DNA from: Actinomadura flavalba DSM 45200
Lineage (GTDB): Bacteria; Actinomycetota; Actinomycetes; Streptosporangiales; Streptosporangiaceae
Direction of reading: 5' to 3'
DNA length: 64,000 bases
Assembly (NCBI RefSeq): GCF_000374305.1
Contig: NZ_KB894093.1
Coordinates: 1,178,001 to 1,242,000 of the forward strand
Every line of letters starts with the position of its first letter. Position 1 is the stretch's first letter. The position numbers and the translations under genes are program-made. Below, one piece after another: positions 52,178-60,525 of the stretch. A model generated the notes under the pieces. That model was not told the origin of the DNA. It saw only the letters and a program-made list of their open reading frames with translations, and searched no databases.

Positions 52178-53683
52178 CTACGGCTCGCGGCGGCGCCGCT
52201 TGGACTTCGGCTGGGCGGCGGTGGGCATGTCCGCGGGCTTGGCGATGCGCACGTTGACGCCGCCGCCGGGCTTGCCGAGTTTGGCCGGGCGGCGCTTCGT
52301 CCTCGTCTTGGCGGCGGCCAGCGCGGCGCCGTCCGGACCGGACAGGGAACGCGTCGCGGACGAGTCGGCGTCGGGCTTCTCCCTGGCGTCCTGCTCCGCA
52401 CGCCCGCCGAGCTTCGCCGCGCCCGACGGCAGGACGACCGTGTCCCCCGTGTGCACGGCGAGCACCTCGGTCTGCCCGCGCGCACCCGTGCCCGCGCCGG
52501 ACTTCTCGGCCTTGGCGGCGGCCTTCTCCGCCTTCTTCATCTCCTTGGCGGACTTCTTCACCTGCTTGGCCAGCTCCGGCGGGAGGCCGCCGCTCTTGGC
52601 CACGGCCTCCGCCTCCGCGATGCTGTCCCGCAGGTGCGACACCCGGTCCCGGCCGGTGCCGCCACGGGCGGTCCGCGCCGCCATCCCCATGCTGCTCACG
52701 CCGGCCTGCGTGACCCGGAGATGCCGCGTCCACCGGCCCAGATGCGCGGCCACGACCAGCAGGACGAGCGCGATGCCGATGCTCCTCGCCCACTGCAACT
52801 CATCGCTCATCGGAAGGCTCTGCGCCTGCGGCGCGTACGGCCCGGCGGCCACCTGCGGCGCCGGGTACGGGGGCGTGGCGCCGTCCGGCTGCACCGACGG
52901 CAGCGTCAGGGGCGACTGGTTGTTGAGCGGCGAGAGCGGCGTCGTTCCCGTGGGCGGCATCCCACCGGCCAGCGACGGCGGCAACGTCCCGCCGGGAACC
53001 GAGCCCCCGGGCGTCCCGCCGCCCCCGCCTCCGGAGCCGCCGCCGACCGGCACATGCGCGGTCGACGTCAGCGACGCCACCGACCCTCCGGCCCCGTTGG
53101 ACCGCTGCGCCCGCACGTTCACCTGCACCGAACCGCTGCGCGCCTTGCTCGGCAACGTCATCGTGCAGTCGGAACCGGAACAGAGCGTCCCCACCGACCC
53201 GCTCTTGGACCCCGACCCGGCCGCACCCACCGTGTACCCGGTGAGGTCGGCCTCGCCTCCGCGCTTCCAGCTCACCTTCAACGAGGACCCCGAGTGCACG
53301 GCCGTGACCCCGAGCGGCGGCGACGGAGGCACGCGCGCGTTGAAGGTGCTCGTCGCCAGCGTGCGGCCGAGCAGCGACGTCTTCAGCGAGAGCGTGTACC
53401 TGCCGTTACGCGGGATTTCGAGCGTGGCTTCGATGTCGCCTCGCACGCCTCTGTCGGCAAGGTGCTTGTCCGTGCCGTCGGGGAGCTTCGCGAAGAGCCG
53501 GACCGGCGTCAGCAGCTCCGACGTGTAGGCCCGGACCGCGACCCGGTCCCCCTTCGTGAGAACCGTGCCGTTCGCAGGCGACGAGATCTTGGATTCGTCC
53601 GCCGACGCCGGTGCCGCCATGAAGACCGGAAGGCCCATCGCAAGGGGTGCGGCGAGCATGACGGCACTGATCCTGCGAATCAT
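52178..53683 (-). CDS. Exported fibronectin-type-III surface protein with membrane anchor
   Basis: A 501-residue protein not assignable to a named family. It has a Sec signal (MLAAPLAMGLPVFMAAPASA) and a beta domain (about 27-115, SKISSPANGTVLTKGDRVAV). An FN3-like domain follows (about 115-215, PPLGVTAVHSGSSLKVSWKR, GYTVGAAG with a CSGSDC pair). Then come a Gly/Pro linker (GGGSGGGGGGTPGG) and one transmembrane helix (SIGIALVLLVVAAHLG). A basic cytoplasmic tail contains a Lys/Ala coiled coil (KKSAKEMKKAEKAAAKAEK). It sits beyond the tad gene cluster on the same strand. A role as surface adhesin or pilus-associated protein is only an inference. Confidence 0.7.
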   Translation of the reverse strand: MIRRISAVMLAAPLAMGLPVFMAAPASADESKISSPANGTVLTKGDRVAVRAYTSELLTPVRLFAKLPDGTDKHLADRGVRGDIEATLEIPRNGRYTLSLKTSLLGRTLATSTFNARVPPSPPLGVTAVHSGSSLKVSWKRGGEADLTGYTVGAAGSGSKSGSVGTLCSGSDCTMTLPSKARSGSVQVNVRAQRSNGAGGSVASLTSTAHVPVGGGSGGGGGGTPGGSVPGGTLPPSLAGGMPPTGTTPLSPLNNQSPLTLPSVQPDGATPPYPAPQVAAGPYAPQAQSLPMSDELQWARSIGIALVLLVVAAHLGRWTRHLRVTQAGVSSMGMAARTARGGTGRDRVSHLRDSIAEAEAVAKSGGLPPELAKQVKKSAKEMKKAEKAAAKAEKSGAGTGARGQTEVLAVHTGDTVVLPSGAAKLGGRAEQDAREKPDADSSATRSLSGPDGAALAAAKTRTKRRPAKLGKPGGGVNVRIAKPADMPTAAQPKSKRRRREP

Positions 53684-54693
53684 GGTCACGGCCTCAATCC
53701 CTTCACCGGACGGATACGCCGACAGCCCCAGACGTCTCCAACCGGCAGGAACCGGGGGCGGGGGGCGGGGCGCGGTCAACACCACCGCGCACGAATAACT
53801 TTAGGCTTACCGCAGCGTAACGCACCACCAGCCCCCCAACACCATCCGATCATGACAAAAACGCCCACCCAACTCCGCCCCCGCCCCGCCTACCGCCCAC
53901 CCACCCCACCCCACCCCCACCGCCCTCCACCACCCCCAAACCAGCCCGCCCACTTCCCCAACACCAACCCCACCGAAAGACCCCATCAACGCCCCAGCCC
54001 CAGAAAACCAGCACTCACCGCCCACCAACCACGAGCACAAGCGCGGGACATGAGGCATAGAGCCAGACGTGAAGCGCGGCCGCAGGGCGCGATCAGAGCG
54101 CGGGCGCGGAACGTGAGCGCGGGCGTGAGCATGAGCGCGGACGCGAGCACGGGCATGGGCGCGCGCGGCGGGGACGGGCCGGGCGGGATCTGCGCGCGGG
54201 ACGCGAGCACGGGCATGGGCGCGGGCATGGGGCATGGGCGCGCGCGGCGGGACGGGCCGGGCGGGGTGTGAGCGCGGGCATGGGGCATGGGCGCGCGCGG
54301 CGGGACGGGCCGGGCGGGGTGTGAGCGCGGGCATGGGCGCGGCCGCAAGCAGGGCGCGGTGGACGGCGTGAGCGTGGGCATAAGGCGCGGGCATGGGCTG
54401 GGGCGCGGGCAGGAGCGCGTGGGTGCGGGAATGGGCGCCAACGCGGGCATGGGCGCGGGCTGCCAGCAGGGCACGGGGACGGGCGTGAGCGCGGACATAG
54501 GGCGCGAGCGCGGACATAGGGCGCGAGCGCGGGCATGGGTTGAGGCGCGGGCATGAGCTGTGGCGCGTGAGTGCGGATGCGGGCGCCACAGCCGATCACC
54601 TCGTCTCATTTTGATCGGCTGGGGCGCGCGGGCGTGGGTGCGCGGGCGTGGGTGCGCGGGCGTGGGTGCGCGGGCGTAGACCAACATGGCAAG
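53684..54693. repeat. C/A-rich stretch followed by G-rich tandem repeats
   Basis: No gene is supported. About 53812-54050 is plus-strand C/A-rich and nearly G-free. From 54080 to 54680 the plus strand is a patchwork of GGGCATGGGCGCG repeats. It includes a 53-bp unit repeated perfectly (54221-54273 and 54274-54326), a 20-bp unit around GCGCGGACATAGGGCGCGAG (about 54495-54535) and four copies of a 14-bp unit, GCGTGGGTGCGCGG (about 54628-54680). Confidence 0.75.
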
Positions 54694-54830
54694 CCCAACC
54701 CGCGCGGACTCTCTCCCAGATACGAGTCCCACTCAGGACTGCCTATGCGCGTTCCTCATCAGGTCCGGTCGAAGGCCCGCACCCAGGACCGACGCATGCC
54801 CTTGCTCAGACACGCGTCCCGTTCGAGCCG
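54694..54830 (-). repeat. Degenerate copies of the 3' end of the Rv3654c-like gene
   Basis: Read on the minus strand, 54735-54694 (GTGGGACTCGTATCTGGGAG...AGTCCGCGCGGG) and 54829-54799 (ACGGGACGCGTGTCTGAGCA) match the gene segment near 54914-54878 (GTGAGACCCGCGTCTGGGCC...AGTCACGCGCGGG). The spacing is about 90 bp each. They lie just past the stop at 54839, so they are decayed tandem copies of that gene's tail. Confidence 0.6.
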
Positions 54831-54838
54831 CCCGCGCG

Positions 54839-55246
54839 TCAGTCGCCAGGGCCCGGGTCGAGGATCGGGGTGGACGGGCCCGCGCGTGACTTGGCCCAGA
54901 CGCGGGTCTCACCCAGGCCGAGGGGAAGATGCACGCGTGCCGTGACCGTGACCTCGGCGGTGCCGTCCCTGATCCGGCAGTCCGCCAGCCAGACCCGCGA
55001 CGCCGCGACGACATCGCGTGCCCGCCGACAGGCGACCTGCCCTTCGGCCGCCCGGCCCGCAGCCGCGAGCGCCGCGAGGTCGGCCGCAGCCTCGACCCTC
55101 ATACGCGCGACGCGCAGCCCCCCGAGGACCACGGCCGCAAGCCCCGCCGTCCAAATCACTCCCACGAACGCAAGCACCCACACAGTCCCCGACCCACGCT
55201 CCTCACGCCACCACCGCTCACGCCACCACCGCTCACCCCACCGCAT
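54839..55246 (-). CDS. Rv3654c/TadG-like Flp pilus-associated protein
   Basis: A 135-residue protein with one N-terminal hydrophobic helix (GTVWVLAFVGVIWTAGLAAV) after a basic leader. A helix (RMRVEAAADLAALAAAGRAA) and a small beta domain with two Cys follow (CRRARDV; LADCRIRDGTAEVTVTARVH). This is the TadE/G-like Rv3654c pattern. The basic leader contains a local duplication (RWWRERWWRE, from a DNA repeat of CCACCACCGCTCACG), so the exact start is uncertain. It is the last tad gene; decayed copies of its tail follow. Confidence 0.75.
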   Translation of the reverse strand: MRWGERWWRERWWREERGSGTVWVLAFVGVIWTAGLAAVVLGGLRVARMRVEAAADLAALAAAGRAAEGQVACRRARDVVAASRVWLADCRIRDGTAEVTVTARVHLPLGLGETRVWAKSRAGPSTPILDPGPGD

Positions 55247-55905
55247 CTCACCCCCCGTCGCCTGCCTAGCCGCACCCCGCTTAGCCCCACCACGCCCCAC
55301 CGCACCCCTCCCGGCCACACCCCACCCCGCCGCATCTCGCCCACCGTCGCCCCCGCACGCCCACCGCGCCCACCGCGCCCACCGCGCCCACAAGCTGCCT
55401 CACCTCACCCGACCGTCCATGCCACTTCCGTCGTTTTCCTCGCCACACCACGTCGCGCCACACCCGCCACGCCACGCGGCCTCTCCACGCGGCCTCTCCA
55501 CGCGGCCTCTCCACGCGGCCTCTCCACGCGGCCTCTCCACGCGGCCTCTCCACGCGGCCTCTCCACGCGGCCTCTCCACGCGGCCTCTCCACGCGGCCTC
55601 TCCACGCGGCCTCTCCACGCGGCCTCTCCACTCCGCGCCGCCACGCGCGCCGCCATGTCGCCTCCCCGCGCCGCCTACATCACGTCACGTCGACCACCTC
55701 ATTCCACCGTCGTTGGCCTTGCCGTCGTTAGTTCTGTTGTCGTTCGTCTCGCCGCCCCGCGCTACCGCCACGCCTCGTCCGCCGACTTCACGCTTTCTCG
55801 CCGCGTTCATGGCTGTCTTCCTCTTTCGATCCGTGCTCTGTTGCTTCGATGGTGGACGCGGGTCGCCGCTTCTGGCTCGGGTCGTAGGCGTCGTTGGTGG
55901 GTGGT
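55247..55905. other. Gap between tadE and Rv3654c-like genes, holding the VNTR
   Basis: No gene is supported. The left part (55247-55470) is plus-strand C-rich with short repeats such as CACCCCACCGCATC and GCCCACCGC. The perfect 13-bp array occupies 55473-55628, and 55640-55900 is T/C-rich then G-rich. Apparent Arg/Pro-rich frames arise from the repeats. Confidence 0.6.
55473..55628. repeat. Perfect 12 x 13-bp tandem repeat (VNTR)
   Basis: Twelve identical head-to-tail copies of CACGCGGCCTCTC occupy 156 bp without a single substitution, inside the gap between two tad genes. Because 13 is not a multiple of 3, all frames cycle through a 13-residue peptide repeat; none has a ribosome site, so it is treated as non-coding. 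Confidence 0.97.
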
Positions 55906-55937
55906 CGGGGTTCTCGTGGGCCTCGACGAGAACCCCG
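55906..55937 (-). terminator. Hairpin downstream of the tadE gene
   Basis: CGGGGTTCTCGT and ACGAGAACCCCG form a perfect 12-bp stem with an 8-base loop, 35 bases past the tadE stop. There is no T-run, but position and strength fit an actinomycete terminator ending the pilin-tadE unit. Confidence 0.6.
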
Positions 55938-55971
55938 GCCGATTCGGGCGGGTGTTTCGGGATCGGTGCGG

Positions 55972-56343
55972 TTATGGGTCGGTTGGTGGGACTGGTGTTA
56001 CGCCTGGTTCTGTGGCGGCGGTGGCGTGGGCGGTGGCTGTCAGGGTGGGGAAGGCGGGCAGGGGTGCCTGGATCGAGGTCGAGACCTCGACGTGGACCTG
56101 CTCGCCGTCCCTGCTCACCTCGACGGAGGCGCCGGGCACGGCGCGGGCCACGTGCTCGCGGACCGACGAGACGGCTTCTCCCCGTGCGGCGGCGCGGGCT
56201 CCGCTGCGGGCCGCGTCGGTGCAGGCGAGATGCGTCGAGGCCGCCGCGACGGCCCAGAGCAGCACCACGGTCACGAGAACCAGCGAGGGCAGCGCGAGTG
56301 CCGTCTCCGCCGTGACCATGCCCCGGTCCCGGCGCCGGTTCAT
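55972..56343 (-). CDS. TadE-like pilus assembly protein (pseudopilin)
   Basis: A 123-residue protein. A short basic leader ends at a class III (Flp) prepilin cleavage site, RDRG|MVTAETALALPS, with Glu at +5, followed by the hydrophobic helix LPSLVLVTVVLLWAVAAAST. A soluble domain follows, with Cys in HLACTDAARSGARAAARGEA and VEVSTSIQAP. It corresponds in position and type to Rv3655c. The ATG overlaps the stop of the DUF4244 gene (translational coupling). Confidence 0.88.
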   Translation of the reverse strand: MNRRRDRGMVTAETALALPSLVLVTVVLLWAVAAASTHLACTDAARSGARAAARGEAVSSVREHVARAVPGASVEVSRDGEQVHVEVSTSIQAPLPAFPTLTATAHATAATEPGVTPVPPTDP

Positions 56344-56525
56344 CCCGCGAGCTGGAGTGCTCTTCGCACGATGCCCAGGAGGGCGGTGCGCACCTCCGTC
56401 CCGGTGACGAGCTTGTAGAGCACGCCCGCCAGTGCCGCCGCCGCGACCGTTCCGATCGCGTACTCGGCGGTGGACATGCCACGGTCGTTCGCGGCGCGCC
56501 GTCGGCTCCGCACGATCTCCATCAT
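56340..56525 (-). CDS. DUF4244 Flp-type pilin
   Basis: A 61-residue protein and the likely major pilin of the locus (Rv3656c equivalent). A basic leader ends at the prepilin site NDRG|MSTAEYAIG, with Glu-Tyr at +5/+6, followed by a hydrophobic helix (AIGTVAAAALAGVLYKLVTG) and a short tail. A dedicated prepilin peptidase (TadV type) would be needed; none is in the window. The ATG at 56525 follows GAGGGGG. Confidence 0.9.
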   Translation of the reverse strand: MMEIVRSRRRAANDRGMSTAEYAIGTVAAAALAGVLYKLVTGTEVRTALLGIVRRALQLAG

Positions 56526-56905
56526 CGGATCTCCCCCTCTGTCGTTCCCGCCCCTTGCGGGTGTGTTCACCAGCCTGGACTCGCACGGAAGACGAGGAAA
56601 ACCGAATCTGCGCCTGTGGATAACCCGAAGGCCGGAGCCAGGCGGCATCGGGTCCGTTTCTCCCTTCCCCTGCTAGCTTCTCGGGCTCCTCGCTCCCTCT
56701 GAGCGTCCGTGCCGGACCGTGGCAGAACGGGCTTCGGTCGTCTGCGCGCGGCTTCGCAAGCGCCCCGTGTCCCGCTCCCTGACTTGCTGTCGGCGGCCGT
56801 TCGCGGTGGACGTCAGCCGACCATCGGGAACGGCCCGCAGTGCTGCGGTGTCCGGCCGCACGTGGGCTGGCAGGGAACACAACGGGGTCGTGCGTGGGGA
56901 TGCGG
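56526..56905. other. Intergenic region upstream of the pilin gene
   Basis: No gene seen in these 380 bases. It contains the pilin promoter module (56570-56627, listed separately). The rest (56640-56900) looks like ordinary non-repetitive sequence without ribosome-linked reading frames. Confidence 0.5.
56570..56627 (-). promoter_or_regulatory. Upstream module of the pilin gene, with a perfect DnaA box
   Basis: CCTGTGGATAACCCG (56613-56627) is identical to 61653-61667 upstream of ssd; the adjoining 40 bases are also similar (CACCAGCCTGGACT and GACGAGGAAAACC against GACCAGCTTGACGG and GACGGAGGAAACT). Both contain TTATCCACA on the minus strand. It lies about 45-100 bases before the pilin start, so is probably part of a common promoter or operator. 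Confidence 0.6.
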
Positions 56906-57640
56906 TCACCACGGGATGAGGAGGGTCGAGGCGATGCCCGCGATCGCCGGGACGATGCCCAGCAGGACGAAGGCGGGCAGGAAGCAGAGCCCGAGCGGTG
57001 CCAGGGCGTGGATTCCGGCGGTTCGGGCGCGGGTCATGGCGTCCGCGCGGGCCTGGCGGCGGCGGTCGGCGGCGAGGCGGGCGAGAGCCGGGGCGAGGGT
57101 GGCGCCGGACGTGGTGACGCGCAGGGCCGTGCGCGCCAGCGTCGCAGACTCGGGGCGGTCGGCGAGCGTCCGCCAGGCGTCGGCAGGGTCGGCACCGAGG
57201 CGGAGCTGGGTCACGACCATCTCCAGGTCGTCGGCCAGCGGCCCGCCCACGGCGGTCGCCACCGCCGAGAGCGCGTCGTGCCAAGGCGTTCCCGCGCGCA
57301 GGCAGGCGGCCAGGAGGTCGACGGCGATCGGCAGGTCGGCGACCACGCGCGACCGGCGGCGCCGATCGTCCTGCCCGCCCAGACGCGCGAGCGCCGTCAT
57401 CAACGCCGCCGCCGCGGCGACGCCCACGATCGCGCCCGTCAGCCCGCCGAGGACGAACGCCGAACTCAACCCCGCGAGGACCGCGACGCCCCGCCGCACC
57501 CGGACGTCCCGGCCACGCGCCGCCGCGCGTACTCGTGACGGACGCCCCGCCGCGACCCTCAGCTCTGCCGGACTCGGCACCCACCAGAGCAACGCCGCGC
57601 ACACCCCGAAGCACGAGGTCGCCACCAGGCTCATCAACAT
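56906..57640 (-). CDS. tadC: TadC-like inner-membrane pilus assembly protein (T2SSF)
   Basis: A 244-residue membrane protein with a type II secretion F domain (about 95-225: DLPIAVDLLAACLRAGTPWH, LEMVVTQLRLGADPADAWRT, LAPLGLCFLPAFVLLGIVPA). N-terminal helices (ATSCFGVCAALLWWVP; LSSAFVLGGLTGAIVGVAAA) precede it. It would form, with TadB, the platform of the Flp pilus motor. The start at 57640 gives MLMSLVATS. It is separated from tadB by a 558-base repeat-filled gap, whereas the M. tuberculosis equivalents are contiguous. Confidence 0.88.
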   Translation of the reverse strand: MLMSLVATSCFGVCAALLWWVPSPAELRVAAGRPSRVRAAARGRDVRVRRGVAVLAGLSSAFVLGGLTGAIVGVAAAAALMTALARLGGQDDRRRRSRVVADLPIAVDLLAACLRAGTPWHDALSAVATAVGGPLADDLEMVVTQLRLGADPADAWRTLADRPESATLARTALRVTTSGATLAPALARLAADRRRQARADAMTRARTAGIHALAPLGLCFLPAFVLLGIVPAIAGIASTLLIPW

Positions 57641-58198
57641 CTCCGCTGCTTCCCTTCTCTGATTCCCGCATTCCGTCTCCGCTCGCCACAGGCGGCGCAG
57701 ATGTCCTCCCGGCCGCTGGGCGGGTGACGCCGAGATGCTGGGCGCCGTCCCGCCGTGGTGCCGTGGTGCCGTCCCGCCGTGGTGCCGTCGCACGTGGTGC
57801 CGTGGCGGCGTGATGCCGTGATGCCGTGATGCCGTGGCCGCGTGGTGCCGTGGCCGCGTGGTGCCGTGGCCGCGTCGCGCCGTCGCGCCGTCGCACCGTG
57901 GCGCCGTGGCGCCGTGGCGCCGTGGCGCCGTGGCGCCGTCGTGCCGTCGCCGTCGTGCCGTGGGGGGTCACGGTGTGGCGGCGCGTGGCGGTGTGGCGGC
58001 GCGTGGCGGTGTGGCGGCGCGTGGCGTGACGGTGCGGGCGGCGTGACGGTGCGGGCGGCGTGGTGGTGCTTGGTGGTGCGGTGGTTGGGGCTTGGTTGTG
58101 GTGGCTTGGTGGTGGGGGCCTGTGGGTTTGGGGGTGGCGTTTGGTGGGGTGGCGGGTTGGGTGGGGTTCGTTTTTGGGTGGTCGTTGTTTGTTGCTTG
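57641..58198. repeat. Short-period tandem repeats between tadB and tadC
   Basis: No gene is supported. Successive microsatellite-like blocks occur: GTGGTGCCGTGGCCGC variants (57740-57870); an 8-bp unit, CGCCGTGG (about 57890-57945); three copies of an 18-bp unit, GGTGTGGCGGCGCGTGGC (57972-58025); two copies of a 17-bp unit, GGCGTGACGGTGCGGGC (58023-58056). Then G/T-rich sequence runs to the tadB stop. On the coding (minus) strand the last part is strikingly C/A-rich. Confidence 0.8.
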
Positions 58199-58903
58199 TC
58201 AACGAGGGGTGGTGGCGTTGTGGGCTAGGCGGTTTGTCCACCAGAGGCCGGTGGCGTTCAGGGTCAGGCCGATGGTGAGGCAGAGGAGGCCGGGGGGTGT
58301 GCCGAAGAGGAAGGACAGGGGGTTCGCGCCCATCGCGGCGGCCATCGCCAAGCCGAGCAGGGGGAGGCCCGCCAGGAGGCGAGCCGTCGCGCGAGGGCCC
58401 GCGAGCTGGGTCGCTACCTCCGCGCGTTGTGCTTCCTCGTCGCGTAGTGCGGCGGCGAGTCCGTCCAGGACGGTGCCGAGCGTGCCGCCCTTCTCGCTGC
58501 CGATGCGCCAGCACGCTGCGATGAGACGGAGTCCTTCGGCGCCGGGTGTTCCGGCGAGGCGCTCCAGGCGTTCGATCGGGTCGGGATGGACTTCGGCATC
58601 TCGTAGACGAGCCGCCAGCTGAGGATGACCGGACGCGGCCGCCAGCTCGAACGCCTCCTCCGGGGTGCGTCCGGCGACGAGTTCCGCGCCCATCCCGTCG
58701 CACAGCTCGATGGCCGCCGTCCGCCACCGTGCCGCGAGCCCGCGCCGTTCCCGGAAGACGAGCACCCGTCCGCGCACGTGAGCGATACAGCGCTCGACCG
58801 CGTCCGGTCGGGACCTGTCCGGGGCGAGCCGCCGGGCCGCGACCGACGGACCGGTGATCAGCCAGGCGGCGAGCGCCGCGCCGAGAATCGTCAACGTGGT
58901 CAT
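58199..58903 (-). CDS. tadB: TadB-like inner-membrane pilus assembly protein (T2SSF)
   Basis: A 234-residue membrane protein: N-terminal helix (LTILGAALAAWLITGPSVAA), cytoplasmic F-domain helices (ELCDGMGAELVAGRTPEEAF, AACWRIGSEKGGTLGTVLDG) and two C-terminal helices (LLAGLPLLGLAMAAAMG; FGTPPGLLCLTIGLTLNAT). Equivalent to Rv3658c. ATG at 58903 with GGGGAG upstream. Shorter than classical TadB, as usual in actinobacteria. Confidence 0.87.
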   Translation of the reverse strand: MTTLTILGAALAAWLITGPSVAARRLAPDRSRPDAVERCIAHVRGRVLVFRERRGLAARWRTAAIELCDGMGAELVAGRTPEEAFELAAASGHPQLAARLRDAEVHPDPIERLERLAGTPGAEGLRLIAACWRIGSEKGGTLGTVLDGLAAALRDEEAQRAEVATQLAGPRATARLLAGLPLLGLAMAAAMGANPLSFLFGTPPGLLCLTIGLTLNATGLWWTNRLAHNATTPR

Positions 58904-59294
58904 GACGGCTCCCCTTCGATACGGCGACCGTCGAGATCGGCGGCGAAGCGCCCGTTCCGCCCCCTCGTCGGTGGGGGCGGGCTGCAAGGCCGACGACCGT
59001 GCCGCCGCCGTCTCGTTGCCGATCCGGCCGGGCCAGGCGGTTCCGTCGTCGGCGCGACGCTCCTTACGGAGACGACGTGCCGGGATCGCTGCCGGACCCT
59101 CTCTGTCGTCGGACGTGGGATGGCGACCACGTCTCGGCGGCTCGCGGAGAGCGGACATGGGAGATGCCGGTGCTCGCGATGACGTCGATTGACGTCGCCG
59201 AGACGGGCGACGCCGCAGCACGCCCTGGTAAGCCAAATAACGCCGCGTCCTGAACGTGAGCGGTGTGACGTGGGAGCAGTGCGGATGCGGGCGT
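58904..59294. other. Gap between tadA and tadB genes
   Basis: No gene is supported in 391 bases. There are no obvious tandem repeats; GACGTCGATTGACGTC at about 59181 is a short direct/inverted motif, and the AT-richer AAGCCAAATAACG at about 59229 could be part of a minus-strand promoter for tadB. Confidence 0.45.
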
Positions 59295-60464
59295 TCATGG
59301 GCGGGCTCGATCGTGAGGTCGTCCGGCCAAGCGGTGGAGGAGGGCTTCGGCGCCCTCGTGGTAGATCGGAGGACCGGTGGCTGGGAAGGCGACGGCCGGG
59401 ACGGCGGTGACCAGGCCGTCCGGGCGGCGGTGCAGGGAGCGGATCTCCGCGACGCGGCGGTGGCCGTCGGTGGGGTCGCGGGTGAGGTGGACGACGACGT
59501 CCAGGGCCGCCGCGAGCTGGCTGTGCACCGCTTCGCGGGAGAGTCCCGCCGCGCAGGCCAGGGCCTCCAGGCGGGCGGGGACGTCGGCGGCGGCGTTGGC
59601 GTGGAGGGTGCCGCAGCCTCCTTCGTGGCCGGTGTTCAGGGCGGCGAGCAGGTCGACCACCTCGCGGCTTCTGACCTCTCCCACGACGATCCGGTCGGGA
59701 CGCATGCGCAACGCCTGCCGGACCAGGTCGCGCAGGGTGACCTCGCCCGCGCCCTCGATGTTCGGCGGGCGGGCCTCCAGCCGGACCACATGCGGATGAT
59801 CGGGGCGTAATTCTGCGGAATCCTCGACCAAGAGGAGCCGTTCCGATGAGCCGACGAGCGAGAGCAGGCTGCTCAACAACGTCGTCTTGCCCGTGCCCGT
59901 CCCTCCGCTGATCAGGAAGGCGGCGCGGGTGTCGATGAGGGCGCGCAGCAGCGTCGCCCCCTCCGGCGGCACGGTCCGTACGGCGACGAGTTCGTCGAGC
60001 GTGAACGCGCGGCGGCGCGGAAGCCGCAGCGACAGGCAGGTGCCTCCCGGTGAGACCGGCGGCAGGACCGCGTGCAGGCGGGCGCCACCGGGCAACCGCG
60101 CGTCGGCGTAGGGGGCGGCGTCGTCCAGCCGGCGCCCGGCCGCGGCGGTGAGGCGCTGCGCGAGTCTGCGGACGCTCGCCTCGTCGGGGAAGCGGACGGG
60201 GGCGCGGGCAAGGCCGTCGGCGCCGTCGGTCCAGACGTCGTCGGGGCCGTTGACGAGCACGTCGGTGACGCCCGGCGAGCGCAGCAGCGGTTCGAGCGGC
60301 CCGGCGCCGGCGAACTCGGCGCTCAGCGTTTCGGCGACGTCGAGCACCTCGCTGGTGCCGAACAGCCGCTGCTCCGCCCGCACCGCCGCCGCGACCCGCC
60401 CGGCGGTCGGCGGGTCGCCCGTGTCGGCGAGCCGTTCGCGGACGGCGTCGGACAGCCTCCTCAC
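59295..60464 (-). CDS. tadA: TadA/CpaF secretion ATPase
   Basis: A 389-residue hexameric ATPase that powers Flp pilus assembly. An N-terminal domain ([40 protein letters not shown]) precedes the ATPase core. The core has Walker [20 protein letters not shown], the Asp box [20 protein letters not shown], Walker B/His box [20 protein letters not shown] and [17 protein letters not shown] at 60464 with GGAGG five bases upstream. It follows ssd by 61 bp; Rv3659c equivalent. Confidence 0.93.
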   Translation of the reverse strand: MRRLSDAVRERLADTGDPPTAGRVAAAVRAEQRLFGTSEVLDVAETLSAEFAGAGPLEPLLRSPGVTDVLVNGPDDVWTDGADGLARAPVRFPDEASVRRLAQRLTAAAGRRLDDAAPYADARLPGGARLHAVLPPVSPGGTCLSLRLPRRRAFTLDELVAVRTVPPEGATLLRALIDTRAAFLISGGTGTGKTTLLSSLLSLVGSSERLLLVEDSAELRPDHPHVVRLEARPPNIEGAGEVTLRDLVRQALRMRPDRIVVGEVRSREVVDLLAALNTGHEGGCGTLHANAAADVPARLEALACAAGLSREAVHSQLAAALDVVVHLTRDPTDGHRRVAEIRSLHRRPDGLVTAVPAVAFPATGPPIYHEGAEALLHRLAGRPHDRARP

Positions 60465-60525
60465 GGTCGCCTCCGCTCGAACGCGCTGCGGCGCGTCACG
60501 TTCCGCCCCGCCTGCGGGTGGGTGG

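Noticed and set aside
55473..55628. CRISPR array
   Set aside because: Units are contiguous with no spacers and only 13 bp long; no cas gene is present.
55281..55656. Protein with a 13-residue ERPRGEAAWRGRV repeat on the minus strand
   Set aside because: A 13-bp DNA repeat gives a 13-residue peptide repeat in every frame; no ribosome site, domain or composition supports translation.
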